Of a stretch of DNA of 55,227 nt, positions 16,318 to 24,931 are shown in pieces. The stretch is from contig JAFZWK010000030.1 in assembly GCA_017617335.1 (NCBI GenBank), positions 1-55,227 of the forward strand, read 5' to 3'. This DNA is from Bacteroidaceae bacterium. GTDB taxonomy: Bacteria; Bacteroidota; Bacteroidia; Bacteroidales; Bacteroidaceae. The translations under genes were made by a program, and so were the position numbers. Position 1 is the stretch's first letter; each line of letters opens with the position of its first letter. The notes below the pieces were generated by a model that saw nothing but the letters and a program-made list of their open reading frames with translations, did not search any database and was not told the DNA's origin.

Positions 16318-16896
16318 ATGTTGGTTAATGAAATATTCTACTCCTTGCAAGGCGAGGGGTACTTTACTGGAGTCCCAGCCGTATTCATTCGACTGACGGG
16401 CTGCAACATGCGATGCTCTTTCTGCGATACAGACTTCGGCAAGGGGATAGAGATGACTGAGGAGGAAATCATGGCAGAGGTGAGACAGTACTCAGCACAT
16501 CACGTCGTCATCACAGGCGGAGAACCCACTTTCCAGCTGAATGAACGACTGACAGCCCTGCTCCACGAGGCAGGAATGTTCATCCAGATTGAGACGAACG
16601 GAACCCATGCTTTGAACAAGGGTGTCAAAATTGATTGGATCACCTGCTCCCCCAAGTGCGACCCAAGCAAACTCAGGATTCAGCGCATAGACGAGCTGAA
16701 AGTAATCTACGAGGGAGAAGGACAAGACCTGACGCCCTACGAAACCTTAGAGGCCAAGGAATATCGCCTGCAACCCTGCGACACGCAAGACGAAACCAAG
16801 AACCAGCACATCCTGCAGGATACCATTCAGTATGTCCTGCAACATCCCCAATGGAAGTTGTCGCTCCAGACACAGAAAATCATCCATGTACGATAA
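16318..16896 (+). CDS. queE: 7-carboxy-7-deazaguanine synthase, radical SAM
   Basis: 192 residues from ATG 16318. A 14-codon in-frame extension to 16276 overlaps queD, but the family typically begins M-x-VNEIFYSLQGEG, so 16318 is preferred. QueE rearranges 6-carboxytetrahydropterin to 7-carboxy-7-deazaguanine. The radical-SAM cluster motif is CNMRCSFC (Cys29, Cys33, Cys36, in CxxxCxxC spacing), followed by VVITGGEPT and IETNGT. It forms a two-gene unit with queD and is followed by an A/T run and the large inverted repeat at 16918-17162. Confidence 0.95.
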   Translation: MLVNEIFYSLQGEGYFTGVPAVFIRLTGCNMRCSFCDTDFGKGIEMTEEEIMAEVRQYSAHHVVITGGEPTFQLNERLTALLHEAGMFIQIETNGTHALNKGVKIDWITCSPKCDPSKLRIQRIDELKVIYEGEGQDLTPYETLEAKEYRLQPCDTQDETKNQHILQDTIQYVLQHPQWKLSLQTQKIIHVR

Positions 16897-16917
16897 TTTT
16901 TTTTTAAAAAAAAGGGG

Positions 16918-17162
16918 ATTAGCCTACATGCCTACATAAAAGTGGGTTAAAGCATAGATTCACAATTAGATAGCCACTATACATACCTACATAAAGCCTA
17001 CATGGAGCCTACATACTTTTGACTTGTTTTAAGAAGTTTCAGCACCCTTTATGAATGTAGGCATCGTGTAGGCTTTATGTAGGCTTTGTGTAGGCTCGAG
17101 GATATGATAAAATATTGATAACAAATGCTTTAACCCACTTTTATGTAGGCATGTAGGCTGAT
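16918..17162. repeat. Nested large inverted repeat built of GCCTACAT units
   Basis: The outer arms 16918-16955 and 17125-17162 are inverted copies of 38 bp differing at one position. Inside them, 16986-17014 and 17055-17083 form a second inverted pair of 29 bp with four mismatches. The arms contain repeated CCTACAT/ATGTAGG words, at least ten in all. The sequence could fold into one long stepped hairpin or cruciform. It has no open frame and stands between queE and array 2. It is like a MITE or a replication/recombination site in form; I do not recognise the family. Confidence 0.85.
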
Positions 17163-17190
17163 ACTTAAATTTGGAATAAAAAATTAGCCG

Positions 17191-17266
17191 CTACACGACG
17201 ACTTTGCCATCACAACACGTTAACTTTCCAATCTCAACGTGTTGAGTCTAAGGAATCAACACGTTG
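17191..17266. repeat. Phased array 2: CAACACGTTG-type dyads, 22-bp period
   Basis: CAACACGTTA (17213), CAACGTGTTG (17235) and CAACACGTTG (17257) are exactly 22 bp apart, and a decayed fourth copy CTACACGACG (17191) keeps the phase. The spacer after the first copy (ACTTTGCCATCA) resembles one in array 1 (TCTTTTGCATCA), suggesting common ancestry. The array lies 28 bp from the large inverted repeat. The remainder of 17270-17560 holds only the short frame at 17268-17426. Confidence 0.8.
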
Positions 17267-17267
17267 A

Positions 17268-17426
17268 TTATTGGGTAAGATTTATGGAACATTCTGTACT
17301 TGTCTTATATTCAGAGACAATTTCTGCATACCCTGTAATAGTATCTAATTCTACAAGATATGTTCTTCCGTAGATGGTATCTACCACACATATTGAATTA
17401 TTTTGGTGCAAAGAGCAAAAAGAAAA
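17268..17426 (-). pseudogene. Short open frame, possible gene remnant
   Basis: On the minus strand a frame open for 52 codons ends with TAA at 17270-17268, one base from the last dyad of array 2. It has no ATG; TTG or GTG would be needed. The translation includes VVDTIYGRTYLVELDTITGY, which reads like a protein C-terminus rather than random sequence. It could be the remains of a gene lost when the neighbouring inverted-repeat element settled, or chance. Family not recognised. Confidence 0.25.
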
Positions 17427-17561
17427 TTAGGAGAATTGTAAATTTAATTGATGGGGCGAATCCGTCATCGTCTGCAGGTCGAGTTCAACATCGAAAAAAC
17501 AATTCGCATTGAACCTTCCAAAAAAAGGTACCTTGGAATAGGAATTGTCAGAAGAAAATGT

Positions 17562-17569
17562 TATCTTTG
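17562..17569 (+). promoter_or_regulatory. -7 box of the GH43 gene
   Basis: TATCTTTG followed by C, 27 bp before the start codon. No TTTG -33 box at the usual distance. Confidence 0.5.
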
Positions 17570-17596
17570 CACTGAGAATTCTAAATTTTACTCTTA

Positions 17597-19135
17597 ATGA
17601 AGATACAAAAACTGCGTAACATGATGCGGATGATTTTCGTAATCGCCTTGATGTGGGTATCCCTGACAGCCGGCGCACAAACCACTATCCATAATCCTTT
17701 GCTCTACTCAGACATTCCTGATCCAGACGTCATCTGCGTGGGCAAAGATTACTACATGATCAGCACCACGATGCACATGTCACCTGGAGCTCCCATCATG
17801 CATTCGCGCGATATGAAGCACTGGGAAATCATCAGCTATGTATTCGAGGAACTGCACGATAGCCCTGCCAACGATCTGGAAGGCGGCAACATCTACGGCC
17901 GAGGCCAATGGGCTGCCTCGTTGCGCTATCACAAGGGCCTTTTCTACGTCTTCTTTGGTACAGGAGGAAAATCCTATATCTATACGGCGAAGAATGCGAA
18001 GGGACCTTGGACGATGAAGCTTCAACTGAACCAATACTACCACGATGCCTCGATGCTCTTCGATGATGATGGCCGTATCTTCCTTATTTATAATCCTGGC
18101 ACCATCAAGGTGAAGGAGTTTGCGCCTGATCTGTCGGGCTTCCTGCCAGGAGGTGTCGATCAGGATCTCTATTCTCTCAACGACAGATGTCTATTGGAAG
18201 GAAGTCACGCCTACAAGATTGACGGCAAATACTACATCACCATGATCTGGTGGCCTCGTGGCGGCATACGCACGCAACTTTGCTTCCGCTCGACAGACAT
18301 AAAGGGGCCGTATGAGCATCGCGTCATCCTGAGCGATGATTTAGGATATGCTCATCACGGCGTGGCCCAAGGAGGTATCTGGCAGACGAAAAAGGGCGAT
18401 TGGTATTCGATGCTTTTCCAGGATCACGAAGGCATAGGTCGCATTCCCTGTCTGCTACCTGTCACATGGAAGGACGGATGGCCCATGCTGGGTGATGAAA
18501 ATGGAAAGGCACCTGTAAACTTCACCCTCCCCAACATCAAGGAAAAGGGTAAGAGCAACTTCGCTACGAGTGATGATTTCTCGTCTCGAAAACTCCATCT
18601 CGCTTGGCAATGGAATCACAATCCTGACAACGCCCTGTGGAGCCTGAGTGAACGAAAAGGATTTTTACGCCTGAAAACAGGAAAAGTGGTGAGTGATTTG
18701 TTTGAGGCACGCAACACGCTGACTCAACGCACAGTGGGGCCACGATGTACAGGTACGGTCAAGATGGAGATCGACCAGATGCTGACAGGCGATCGTGCTG
18801 GCCTTTGCTCATTTTGTGCTGAGCCTGGTGGCATCTATGTCGAGAAAACGGATATGGGACAAAACCTGGTAATGTTTGACCGCAAGGACATCAAGGCAAC
18901 CGTTCCAATCCAAACCGGCACCCTGTGGATTCGTATGGAATGTAACTTCACGACGGATACAGCATTCTTTTCCTACAGCACAGACGGCCAGAACTTCCAT
19001 CGCATGGGAGATGGCTTCCACATGATCTTCAGCCTGGTTCATTTCACAGGCAACAAGTTCGCCATCTTCAACTATGCCACCAAGACGGCTGGAGGATATG
19101 TGGATGTGGACGAGTTCAAACTGACAACTGAATGA
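17597..19135 (+). CDS. GH43 family glycosidase, secreted
   Basis: 512 residues. A signal peptide (ending TAGAQ) is followed by a GH43 five-bladed propeller (about 31-310) with the base Asp in SDIPDPDV, the pKa-modulating Asp in YYHDASMLFDDDG and the acid Glu in LLEGSHAYKIDGKYY. A beta-sandwich C-terminal domain of the beta-xylosidase type (about 330-510) follows. Enzymes of this architecture are beta-xylosidases or alpha-L-arabinofuranosidases acting on xylan side chains or oligomers; exact specificity is not determined by sequence. It stands alone, with its own -7 box and a weak terminator, and no SusC/SusD pair. Confidence 0.9.
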   Translation: MKIQKLRNMMRMIFVIALMWVSLTAGAQTTIHNPLLYSDIPDPDVICVGKDYYMISTTMHMSPGAPIMHSRDMKHWEIISYVFEELHDSPANDLEGGNIYGRGQWAASLRYHKGLFYVFFGTGGKSYIYTAKNAKGPWTMKLQLNQYYHDASMLFDDDGRIFLIYNPGTIKVKEFAPDLSGFLPGGVDQDLYSLNDRCLLEGSHAYKIDGKYYITMIWWPRGGIRTQLCFRSTDIKGPYEHRVILSDDLGYAHHGVAQGGIWQTKKGDWYSMLFQDHEGIGRIPCLLPVTWKDGWPMLGDENGKAPVNFTLPNIKEKGKSNFATSDDFSSRKLHLAWQWNHNPDNALWSLSERKGFLRLKTGKVVSDLFEARNTLTQRTVGPRCTGTVKMEIDQMLTGDRAGLCSFCAEPGGIYVEKTDMGQNLVMFDRKDIKATVPIQTGTLWIRMECNFTTDTAFFSYSTDGQNFHRMGDGFHMIFSLVHFTGNKFAIFNYATKTAGGYVDVDEFKLTTE

Positions 19136-19164
19136 TGATGACAGGTTGATGACATGATTTCAAT

Positions 19165-19182
19165 CCTTTGAAAAGGTTTTTT
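19165..19182 (+). terminator. Weak terminator after the GH43 gene
   Basis: CCTTT and AAAGG (19165-19169, 19172-19176) form a short stem followed by six T. Position after the GH43 stop and before the glp promoter supports it; the stem is weak. Confidence 0.35.
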
Positions 19183-19237
19183 GTACTCATGAATGTTTTT
19201 TTGCAAAGAATATGGAGATAACTTGAGAAAAAATCCG

Positions 19238-19245
19238 TATATTTG
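19238..19245 (+). promoter_or_regulatory. -7 box of the glp operon
   Basis: TATATTTG, 62 bp before the glpA start. No TTTG -33 box at the usual spacing. No GlpR operator was recognised. Confidence 0.5.
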
Positions 19246-19307
19246 TAACGAAACATGGATAAAACACAGAAAAAGAGTAAAGAAAAGCATAGATCCGACA
19301 CGAATTT

Positions 19308-20939
19308 ATGAATGCTGGAATATTTGAAAAGCATTACGACGTAATCATCATAGGAGGCGGTGCTACAGGTGCAGGAACCGCCCGCGATTGTGCTATGAGA
19401 GGACTCAGCACCTTGGTGGTGGAGCGTTACGATTTCACCACAGGTGCAACAGGTCGTAATCATGGCCTTCTGCATAGTGGAGCACGCTATGCAGTAACAG
19501 ATCAGGAATCGGCGACTGAATGCATCGACGAGAACATGATTCTAAGATACATAGCCAAGCCTTATGTGGAAGAACATGATGGACTCTTCATCACCTTGCC
19601 GGAGGATGACTTGGCCTATCAAGAGAAGTTCGTGGAATCATGCTGGAAAGCAGGTATCAATGCCAAGGTGATTGATCCCAAGGAAGCTATCCAGATGGAA
19701 CCTTCGGTGAATCCCACGCTGATTGGCGCCGTACAGGTACCTGATGGGAGCATCGACCCCTTCCGGCTGACGATGGCAAACGTGCTGGACGCCCAACTGC
19801 ATGGAGCTCAGATACTGACTTACCATGAAGTGACGGGATTCATTATTGAGAACGGACGCATGCTGGGAGTTCACCTGCGCGACAACATCACAGGTGCAAA
19901 ACGAGAGGTAAGAGCCGAGATAACCATCAATGCAGCCGGCATCTGGGGCACATTGGTAGCACAGATGGCTGGCGTAAATGTAAGTATGTTCCCAGCGAAA
20001 GGCTCGTTGCTGATTTTCGGCCATCGCGTTAACAATATGGTAATCAACCGTTGCCGCAAACCTGCCAACGCAGACATCCTGGTGCCTGGAGATGCTATCA
20101 CGGTGATAGGAACCACTTCGGATAGAGTTCCCATAGAGAGTGTAGACGATATGCACGTGACTCCCGAGGAAGTTGAAGTCCTTCTAAGCGAAGGAGCCAA
20201 ACTGGCACCTGCCCTGGCCACTACACGAATCCTGAGAGCTTACGCTGGCGTAAGACCTTTGGTGGCAAGCGACAATGATCCCTCTGGGCGAAGCATCAGT
20301 AGAGGTATCGTCTGCCTGGATCATGAGACAAGAGACGGTCTGGCAGGATTCATCACCATCACAGGAGGAAAACTGATGACCTACCGCATGATGGCTGAAG
20401 TGGCAACCGATATGGCATGCTTGAAACTGGGTGTGCAACAGAAATGCCAGACAGCTACCACTCCTCTACCTGGCTCAGACAAATCCACGGTGGAGGAACC
20501 AGAGAACCACCTGTATGCCTTCAATGCACGTGTGGGACGTCACGGCACACTGGCACCCAGCATTGCAGCTATGGATGACTACCAAAACTCCCTTGTGTGT
20601 GAGTGCGAGGAAGTTTCTGTGGGCGAGGTGGCCCACGCCATAGAGAACATGCATGTGAGGACGTTGACTCAGTTGAGACGACGTGTCAGGTTGGGCATGG
20701 GAACGTGTCAAGGTGAGCTTTGCGCCCTGAGGGCAGCAGGCATTCTTTGTGCTTCGTGCAAGAAAAGCATTGAGGAGGAGAAAGCTGATCTGGCAGAGTT
20801 CCTCAACGAGCGATGGAAAGGCATGTATCCCGTGGGATGGGGTCCCACCTTGAGTGAGGCACAGCTGACATCGGTCATCTATCAAGACCTCTGCGGAATA
20901 ACAAGTCCATCGATGAAAGACAGGAGGCAGGAACCATGA
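19308..20939 (+). CDS. glpA: Anaerobic glycerol-3-phosphate dehydrogenase subunit A
   Basis: 543-residue FAD-binding catalytic subunit of the GlpABC complex, which oxidises glycerol-3-phosphate to dihydroxyacetone phosphate and passes electrons to quinone. The dinucleotide-binding motif is VIIIGGGATGAG (12-23). The C-terminal BFD-like region has CECEEV and GTCQGELC, the four cysteines expected for a [2Fe-2S] site. Length equals that of the Escherichia coli protein. The stop overlaps the glpB start (ATGA). No glpK or glpF is near, so substrate arrives as glycerol-3-phosphate through GlpT. Confidence 0.96.
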   Translation: MNAGIFEKHYDVIIIGGGATGAGTARDCAMRGLSTLVVERYDFTTGATGRNHGLLHSGARYAVTDQESATECIDENMILRYIAKPYVEEHDGLFITLPEDDLAYQEKFVESCWKAGINAKVIDPKEAIQMEPSVNPTLIGAVQVPDGSIDPFRLTMANVLDAQLHGAQILTYHEVTGFIIENGRMLGVHLRDNITGAKREVRAEITINAAGIWGTLVAQMAGVNVSMFPAKGSLLIFGHRVNNMVINRCRKPANADILVPGDAITVIGTTSDRVPIESVDDMHVTPEEVEVLLSEGAKLAPALATTRILRAYAGVRPLVASDNDPSGRSISRGIVCLDHETRDGLAGFITITGGKLMTYRMMAEVATDMACLKLGVQQKCQTATTPLPGSDKSTVEEPENHLYAFNARVGRHGTLAPSIAAMDDYQNSLVCECEEVSVGEVAHAIENMHVRTLTQLRRRVRLGMGTCQGELCALRAAGILCASCKKSIEEEKADLAEFLNERWKGMYPVGWGPTLSEAQLTSVIYQDLCGITSPSMKDRRQEP

Positions 20940-22186
20940 AATTCGATAATATAATAATAGGTGGAGGCCTAAGCGGCCTGACGTGTGGCATACGATTAAG
21001 CCAAGAAGGGAAAAAGGTAGCTATCATATCCGCTGGCCAAAGTACCCTGCATTTCGGCTCTGGCTCACTGGATTTGTTGGGATATGATGAAGAAGGAAAT
21101 ACTGTGGAGCATCCCTTGGACGCTATTGATCATCTCAACAAGAATCATCCCTATCGCAAGATTGGAGCTGATAGGATCGAGAACCTGACAGCAGAAGCCA
21201 AGAAACTCCTGGATGAATGTGGCATTCATATGACAGGTTCTGTCCAAAAGAATCACTACCGCATCACTCCAATGGGCGTTCTGAAACCCACGTGGCTGAC
21301 ACTGGAAAACTATGCGACCAGCCCTTCAGCGACGGAACTCCCATGGAGAAGTGTAATCATAGCCAATGTGGCAGGATTCCTGGACTTTCCTGTGGAATTC
21401 ATTGCTGATGGCTTGGCTAAACTTGGAACAAGACCTGAGGTGGAAATAATCTCTATTCCCACCCTGAAAGCACGCCGACACAGTCCTTCTGAGATGCGCT
21501 CGGCCAATATCGCAAAAATCCTCTCTTCTGAAGAAACATTGGAACAAATCGCTGAAGTTCTGAACGGCATGGAGGAAACGGCAGAAGCAATACTGATGCC
21601 CGCCATCGTAGGACTAGATAAGGAAGAAACAGAAGCTTCGTTGAAGCAGAAAGTTCGTCGCCCATTGCTGCTCTTACCCACTCTACCTCCCTCGGTTCCA
21701 GGAATAAGAATACAGACAATGCTGCAAAAGCAATTCACTCATCTGGGTGGACTTTATCTGTTGGGAAGTACCGTAACTAACGGCAACGTGTCAAACGGTA
21801 AACTGGAATACGTAATGACTTCGACCATGATGGATGAAAAACTGACAGCCGACAACTACATTCTGGCCACAGGTTCCTTCCTGAGTGACGGACTCAAATC
21901 CAACTACGAGCGTATCTATGAACCCATCCTGGATCTTGACGTGGAGGCAAGCAAGAATCGTGCAGAGTGGATAGATCCCAACGTGTTCAACGCTCAACCC
22001 TACCATTCCTTCGGAGTGAAGACAAACGAGAATTTCCAGCCAAGCCTGAAAGGTCAGACCTTGGAGAACATGTACGCCATCGGTTCTGTGTTAGGTGGAC
22101 ACAATGCCATCCATCAAGCAGACGGGACAGGTGTTTCCATGATGACAGCTTTGGCAGTGGCTAACCGACTAATCAACAAGATATAA
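20936..22186 (+). CDS. glpB: Anaerobic glycerol-3-phosphate dehydrogenase subunit B
   Basis: 416-residue flavoprotein subunit of GlpABC. The N-terminal motif IIIGGGLSGLTCGIRLSQEGK is the FAD-binding site, GSGSLDLLG follows as in GlpB proteins, and the C-terminus has YAIGSVLGGHNAIHQADGTG. It relays electrons between GlpA and the membrane-bound GlpC. Translation is coupled to glpA by the 4-bp overlap, and glpC follows after 3 bp. Confidence 0.95.
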   Translation: MKFDNIIIGGGLSGLTCGIRLSQEGKKVAIISAGQSTLHFGSGSLDLLGYDEEGNTVEHPLDAIDHLNKNHPYRKIGADRIENLTAEAKKLLDECGIHMTGSVQKNHYRITPMGVLKPTWLTLENYATSPSATELPWRSVIIANVAGFLDFPVEFIADGLAKLGTRPEVEIISIPTLKARRHSPSEMRSANIAKILSSEETLEQIAEVLNGMEETAEAILMPAIVGLDKEETEASLKQKVRRPLLLLPTLPPSVPGIRIQTMLQKQFTHLGGLYLLGSTVTNGNVSNGKLEYVMTSTMMDEKLTADNYILATGSFLSDGLKSNYERIYEPILDLDVEASKNRAEWIDPNVFNAQPYHSFGVKTNENFQPSLKGQTLENMYAIGSVLGGHNAIHQADGTGVSMMTALAVANRLINKI

Positions 22187-22189
22187 GAC

Positions 22190-23461
22190 ATGGCAACAGA
22201 CCTGCAATTAACCAGCATCAGCGAGAAGGATTTGGAGCAATGTCTGAAATGCTCTATCTGTACTGTTTATTGTCCTGTCTCGAGTGTGACAACCCTTTAT
22301 CCAGGTCCCAAGCATGCAGGGCCCGATGGGGAACGATACAGAATGAAGGACCGTCGTTTCTTTGATGAGGATGCCTTGAAAATGTGCCTCAACTGCAAGC
22401 GATGTGAAGTGGCCTGCCCGCATGGAGTTCAGATTGGCGACATCATCATGAGTGCCCGCATGAAGTACAGTCGTCACTCGGCAGGACTGAGAGATTTTAT
22501 GCTGGCCAACACGGATCTGATGGGCACAGTTGCAACGAAAGTGGCACCCATCGCAAACTACATGACGAAAGCAGCACCCGTAAAATCCATCCTGCACAAC
22601 GTGATGGGCATAGAGAAAAATCGCACCTTCCCCGATTACGCAAGGCAAACCTTCGAGTCGTGGTACAGGAAAGAGGCTGCCGAGAGTCAAGACAAGTTCG
22701 AAAAACAAGTCAGTTATTTCCACGGGTGCTACGTGAACTACAACTTCCCCCAATTAGGGAAGGATTTGGTGAAGGTAATGAATGCCATCGGATACGGAGT
22801 GAAACTGCTGGAGAAAGAACGCTGCTGCGGAATAGCCCTGATAACAAACAACATGCCCAGCCAAGCTATGCGGCAAGGCAAAACAAACTTGAAATCGATG
22901 CAGCTGAGCGTGGAACAAGGGCGACCTGTCATATCCACAAGTTCAACCTGTACTTTCACGATGCGCAGCGAATATGAACATATCCTTCATCTTGACAACG
23001 AAGTAGCCAAGAACAATTTGAGCCTGGCTACACGATTCATCTATCGTTTGATAGAAGAGGGAAATGTAAGATTGGCCTTCCAAAAGGACTTCCACATGAA
23101 GGTGGCCTATCATACCCCTTGCCATATGGAAAGAATGGGATGGGCAGTATACAGCACAAACCTGATAAAAATGATTCCTGGTGTGGATTTCATCATGTTG
23201 GATTCCCAATGCTGCGGCATCGGAGGGACTTACGGCTTCAAGAAAGAAAATTACTCTATCTCGCAAAAAATCGGAGAAAAACTGTTCCACCAGATACAAG
23301 AGTCTCAAGTGGATTGCGTGGCAACTGATTGTGAAACATGCAAATGGCAGATTGAAATGTCGGTTTCCACTCCTGTGATGAATCCCATATCTATCCTGGC
23401 CCAAGCTTTGGATGTGGAAGAGACAAGGAGGTTAAACAAAAAACCTGATAAACAAGACTAA
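22190..23461 (+). CDS. glpC: Anaerobic glycerol-3-phosphate dehydrogenase subunit C
   Basis: 423-residue iron-sulfur subunit anchoring GlpABC at the membrane and reducing menaquinone. Two ferredoxin-type [4Fe-4S] motifs are near the N-terminus (CLKCSICTVYC and CLNCKRCEVAC), followed by two cysteine-rich CCG-type domains (ERCCGIAL and DSQCCGIGGTYG). The electron acceptor menaquinone is finished by MenG at 9187-9924. It is a little longer than the Escherichia coli subunit. It sits between glpB and glpT in one operon. Confidence 0.95.
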   Translation: MATDLQLTSISEKDLEQCLKCSICTVYCPVSSVTTLYPGPKHAGPDGERYRMKDRRFFDEDALKMCLNCKRCEVACPHGVQIGDIIMSARMKYSRHSAGLRDFMLANTDLMGTVATKVAPIANYMTKAAPVKSILHNVMGIEKNRTFPDYARQTFESWYRKEAAESQDKFEKQVSYFHGCYVNYNFPQLGKDLVKVMNAIGYGVKLLEKERCCGIALITNNMPSQAMRQGKTNLKSMQLSVEQGRPVISTSSTCTFTMRSEYEHILHLDNEVAKNNLSLATRFIYRLIEEGNVRLAFQKDFHMKVAYHTPCHMERMGWAVYSTNLIKMIPGVDFIMLDSQCCGIGGTYGFKKENYSISQKIGEKLFHQIQESQVDCVATDCETCKWQIEMSVSTPVMNPISILAQALDVEETRRLNKKPDKQD

Positions 23462-23479
23462 AATTACATCTATATCATA

Positions 23480-24931
23480 ATGAAAACAACAAAATCTTTC
23501 CTGTACTGGCAATGGAGAACAATCATTGTGACAATGATTGGATATGCTTTGTTTTATTTTGTACGCAAGAATTTTTCTTTTGCTATCCCAGGTCTTAGTG
23601 CAGAATACGGCATCACGAAGACCAGTTTCGGTATTATCATGACCCTGGTGACCATCGTGTATGGACTTAGCCGCTTCCTGAATGGATACGTTGCCGACCG
23701 TACGAATGCCCGCTACCACATGGCCATCGGTTTGTTGCTGTGCGCAATCGCCAATTATGCCTTTGGATTCGGAGCAGATATCAGCACCCTGCTGACGGGC
23801 GAAACAAGCGGTCCGCAGTTCACCAACATGATGGTGATGATCTTCGGTATCATCCTGATTCTGAATAATTTCTTCCAAGGCAGCGGTTTCCCCCCTTGTG
23901 CCCGATTGCTGAGTCACTGGATTCCAGCCAATGAGTTGGCAACAAAGATGTCTATTTGGAACACCTCGCACTCCATTGGAGCCAGCGTGGTAGCCATCCT
24001 GTGCGGATATGTGATGGGCACTTTGGGAACCAATATGGCAGCCAATCCTGACATCGTGGCCGGCGTGGCCGCCAATCTGCATATCGATATGGCCGATGCT
24101 GACCGCATGCAAAGTGTTATGGAATCGGCTGCCCACATAGGTGCATGGCGCTGGTGTTTCTGGATTCCTGCCACCATTGCTTTGTGTGGATCTGTTTTCA
24201 TTTTTGCTTTCCTGCGCGACACTCCATCCTCTGTAGGTTTGCAGGAAATCCACACGGTGAACAAGAAAGGTAAGGAGAACGGAGCTGAATACAAGGCTTT
24301 CCTGAATAAAATGGTCTTTCGCAACCGTCTCATCTGGATTTTGGCTATCTCGAACTTTCTGGTTTACATCGTCCGGTTTGCTGTACTTGACTGGGGACCC
24401 ACATTCCTGAAGGAAGCACGCGGCATGTCGCTCTCTGGCGCAGGATGGACCGTATCGCTCTTCGAGATCTTTGGTATCCTGGGTACCCTTTTCTTCGGAT
24501 GGGCAACGGATAAATGGATGCAGGGCAAAGCCCATCGCACCTGTCTTTTCTGTATGCTGGGAGTGGCTGTCTTCATGACCATTTTCCTCACATTACCCCA
24601 GTCGACCCCTGTCTGGTTGATGGTGGTAGTGCTGGCTATGGCAGGATTCTGCATATATGGCCCACAAGCCCTCATCGGTATCGCCGCTGCGAATCAAGCC
24701 ACCAACCGCGCCGCTGCCACAGCAAACGGATTCGTGGGGCTGTTTGGATACGCGAGCGGTCTGGTTTCGGGTATCGGAGTGGGAATGTTTGTCGATCTGA
24801 TGAACAAGGTGAACCCAGAGAAGAGTTGGGATTATGTTTTCATGGGCATGATAGGCGTGGCCATCCTGGGTATGCTATCATTCTCCGCCATGTGGGGAGC
24901 TAAGGCAGATGGTTATGGAAAAGAAGACTAA
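23480..24931 (+). CDS. glpT: Glycerol-3-phosphate transporter
   Basis: 483-residue MFS transporter of the organophosphate:phosphate antiporter family, with about twelve membrane segments. YFVRKNFSFAIP in the first helix includes the phosphate-binding arginine, and QGSGFPPCARLLSHW is typical of GlpT. A hydrophilic insert between helices 5 and 6 (about 180-225) makes it longer than the Escherichia coli protein. Placement after glpABC implies uptake of glycerol-3-phosphate from the gut, for example from phospholipid breakdown. The last 23 bp overlap the HAD gene. Confidence 0.95.
   Translation: MKTTKSFLYWQWRTIIVTMIGYALFYFVRKNFSFAIPGLSAEYGITKTSFGIIMTLVTIVYGLSRFLNGYVADRTNARYHMAIGLLLCAIANYAFGFGADISTLLTGETSGPQFTNMMVMIFGIILILNNFFQGSGFPPCARLLSHWIPANELATKMSIWNTSHSIGASVVAILCGYVMGTLGTNMAANPDIVAGVAANLHIDMADADRMQSVMESAAHIGAWRWCFWIPATIALCGSVFIFAFLRDTPSSVGLQEIHTVNKKGKENGAEYKAFLNKMVFRNRLIWILAISNFLVYIVRFAVLDWGPTFLKEARGMSLSGAGWTVSLFEIFGILGTLFFGWATDKWMQGKAHRTCLFCMLGVAVFMTIFLTLPQSTPVWLMVVVLAMAGFCIYGPQALIGIAAANQATNRAAATANGFVGLFGYASGLVSGIGVGMFVDLMNKVNPEKSWDYVFMGMIGVAILGMLSFSAMWGAKADGYGKED

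Noticed and set aside
16895-16915. Run of nine T followed by eight A after queE as a terminator
   Set aside because: A T/A palindrome with no GC stem ahead is not a convincing intrinsic terminator.
23432-24535. Minus-strand open frame of 367 codons opposite glpT
   Set aside because: Antisense to a convincing transporter gene; rich in His, Gln and Gly with no domain; explained by codon bias.
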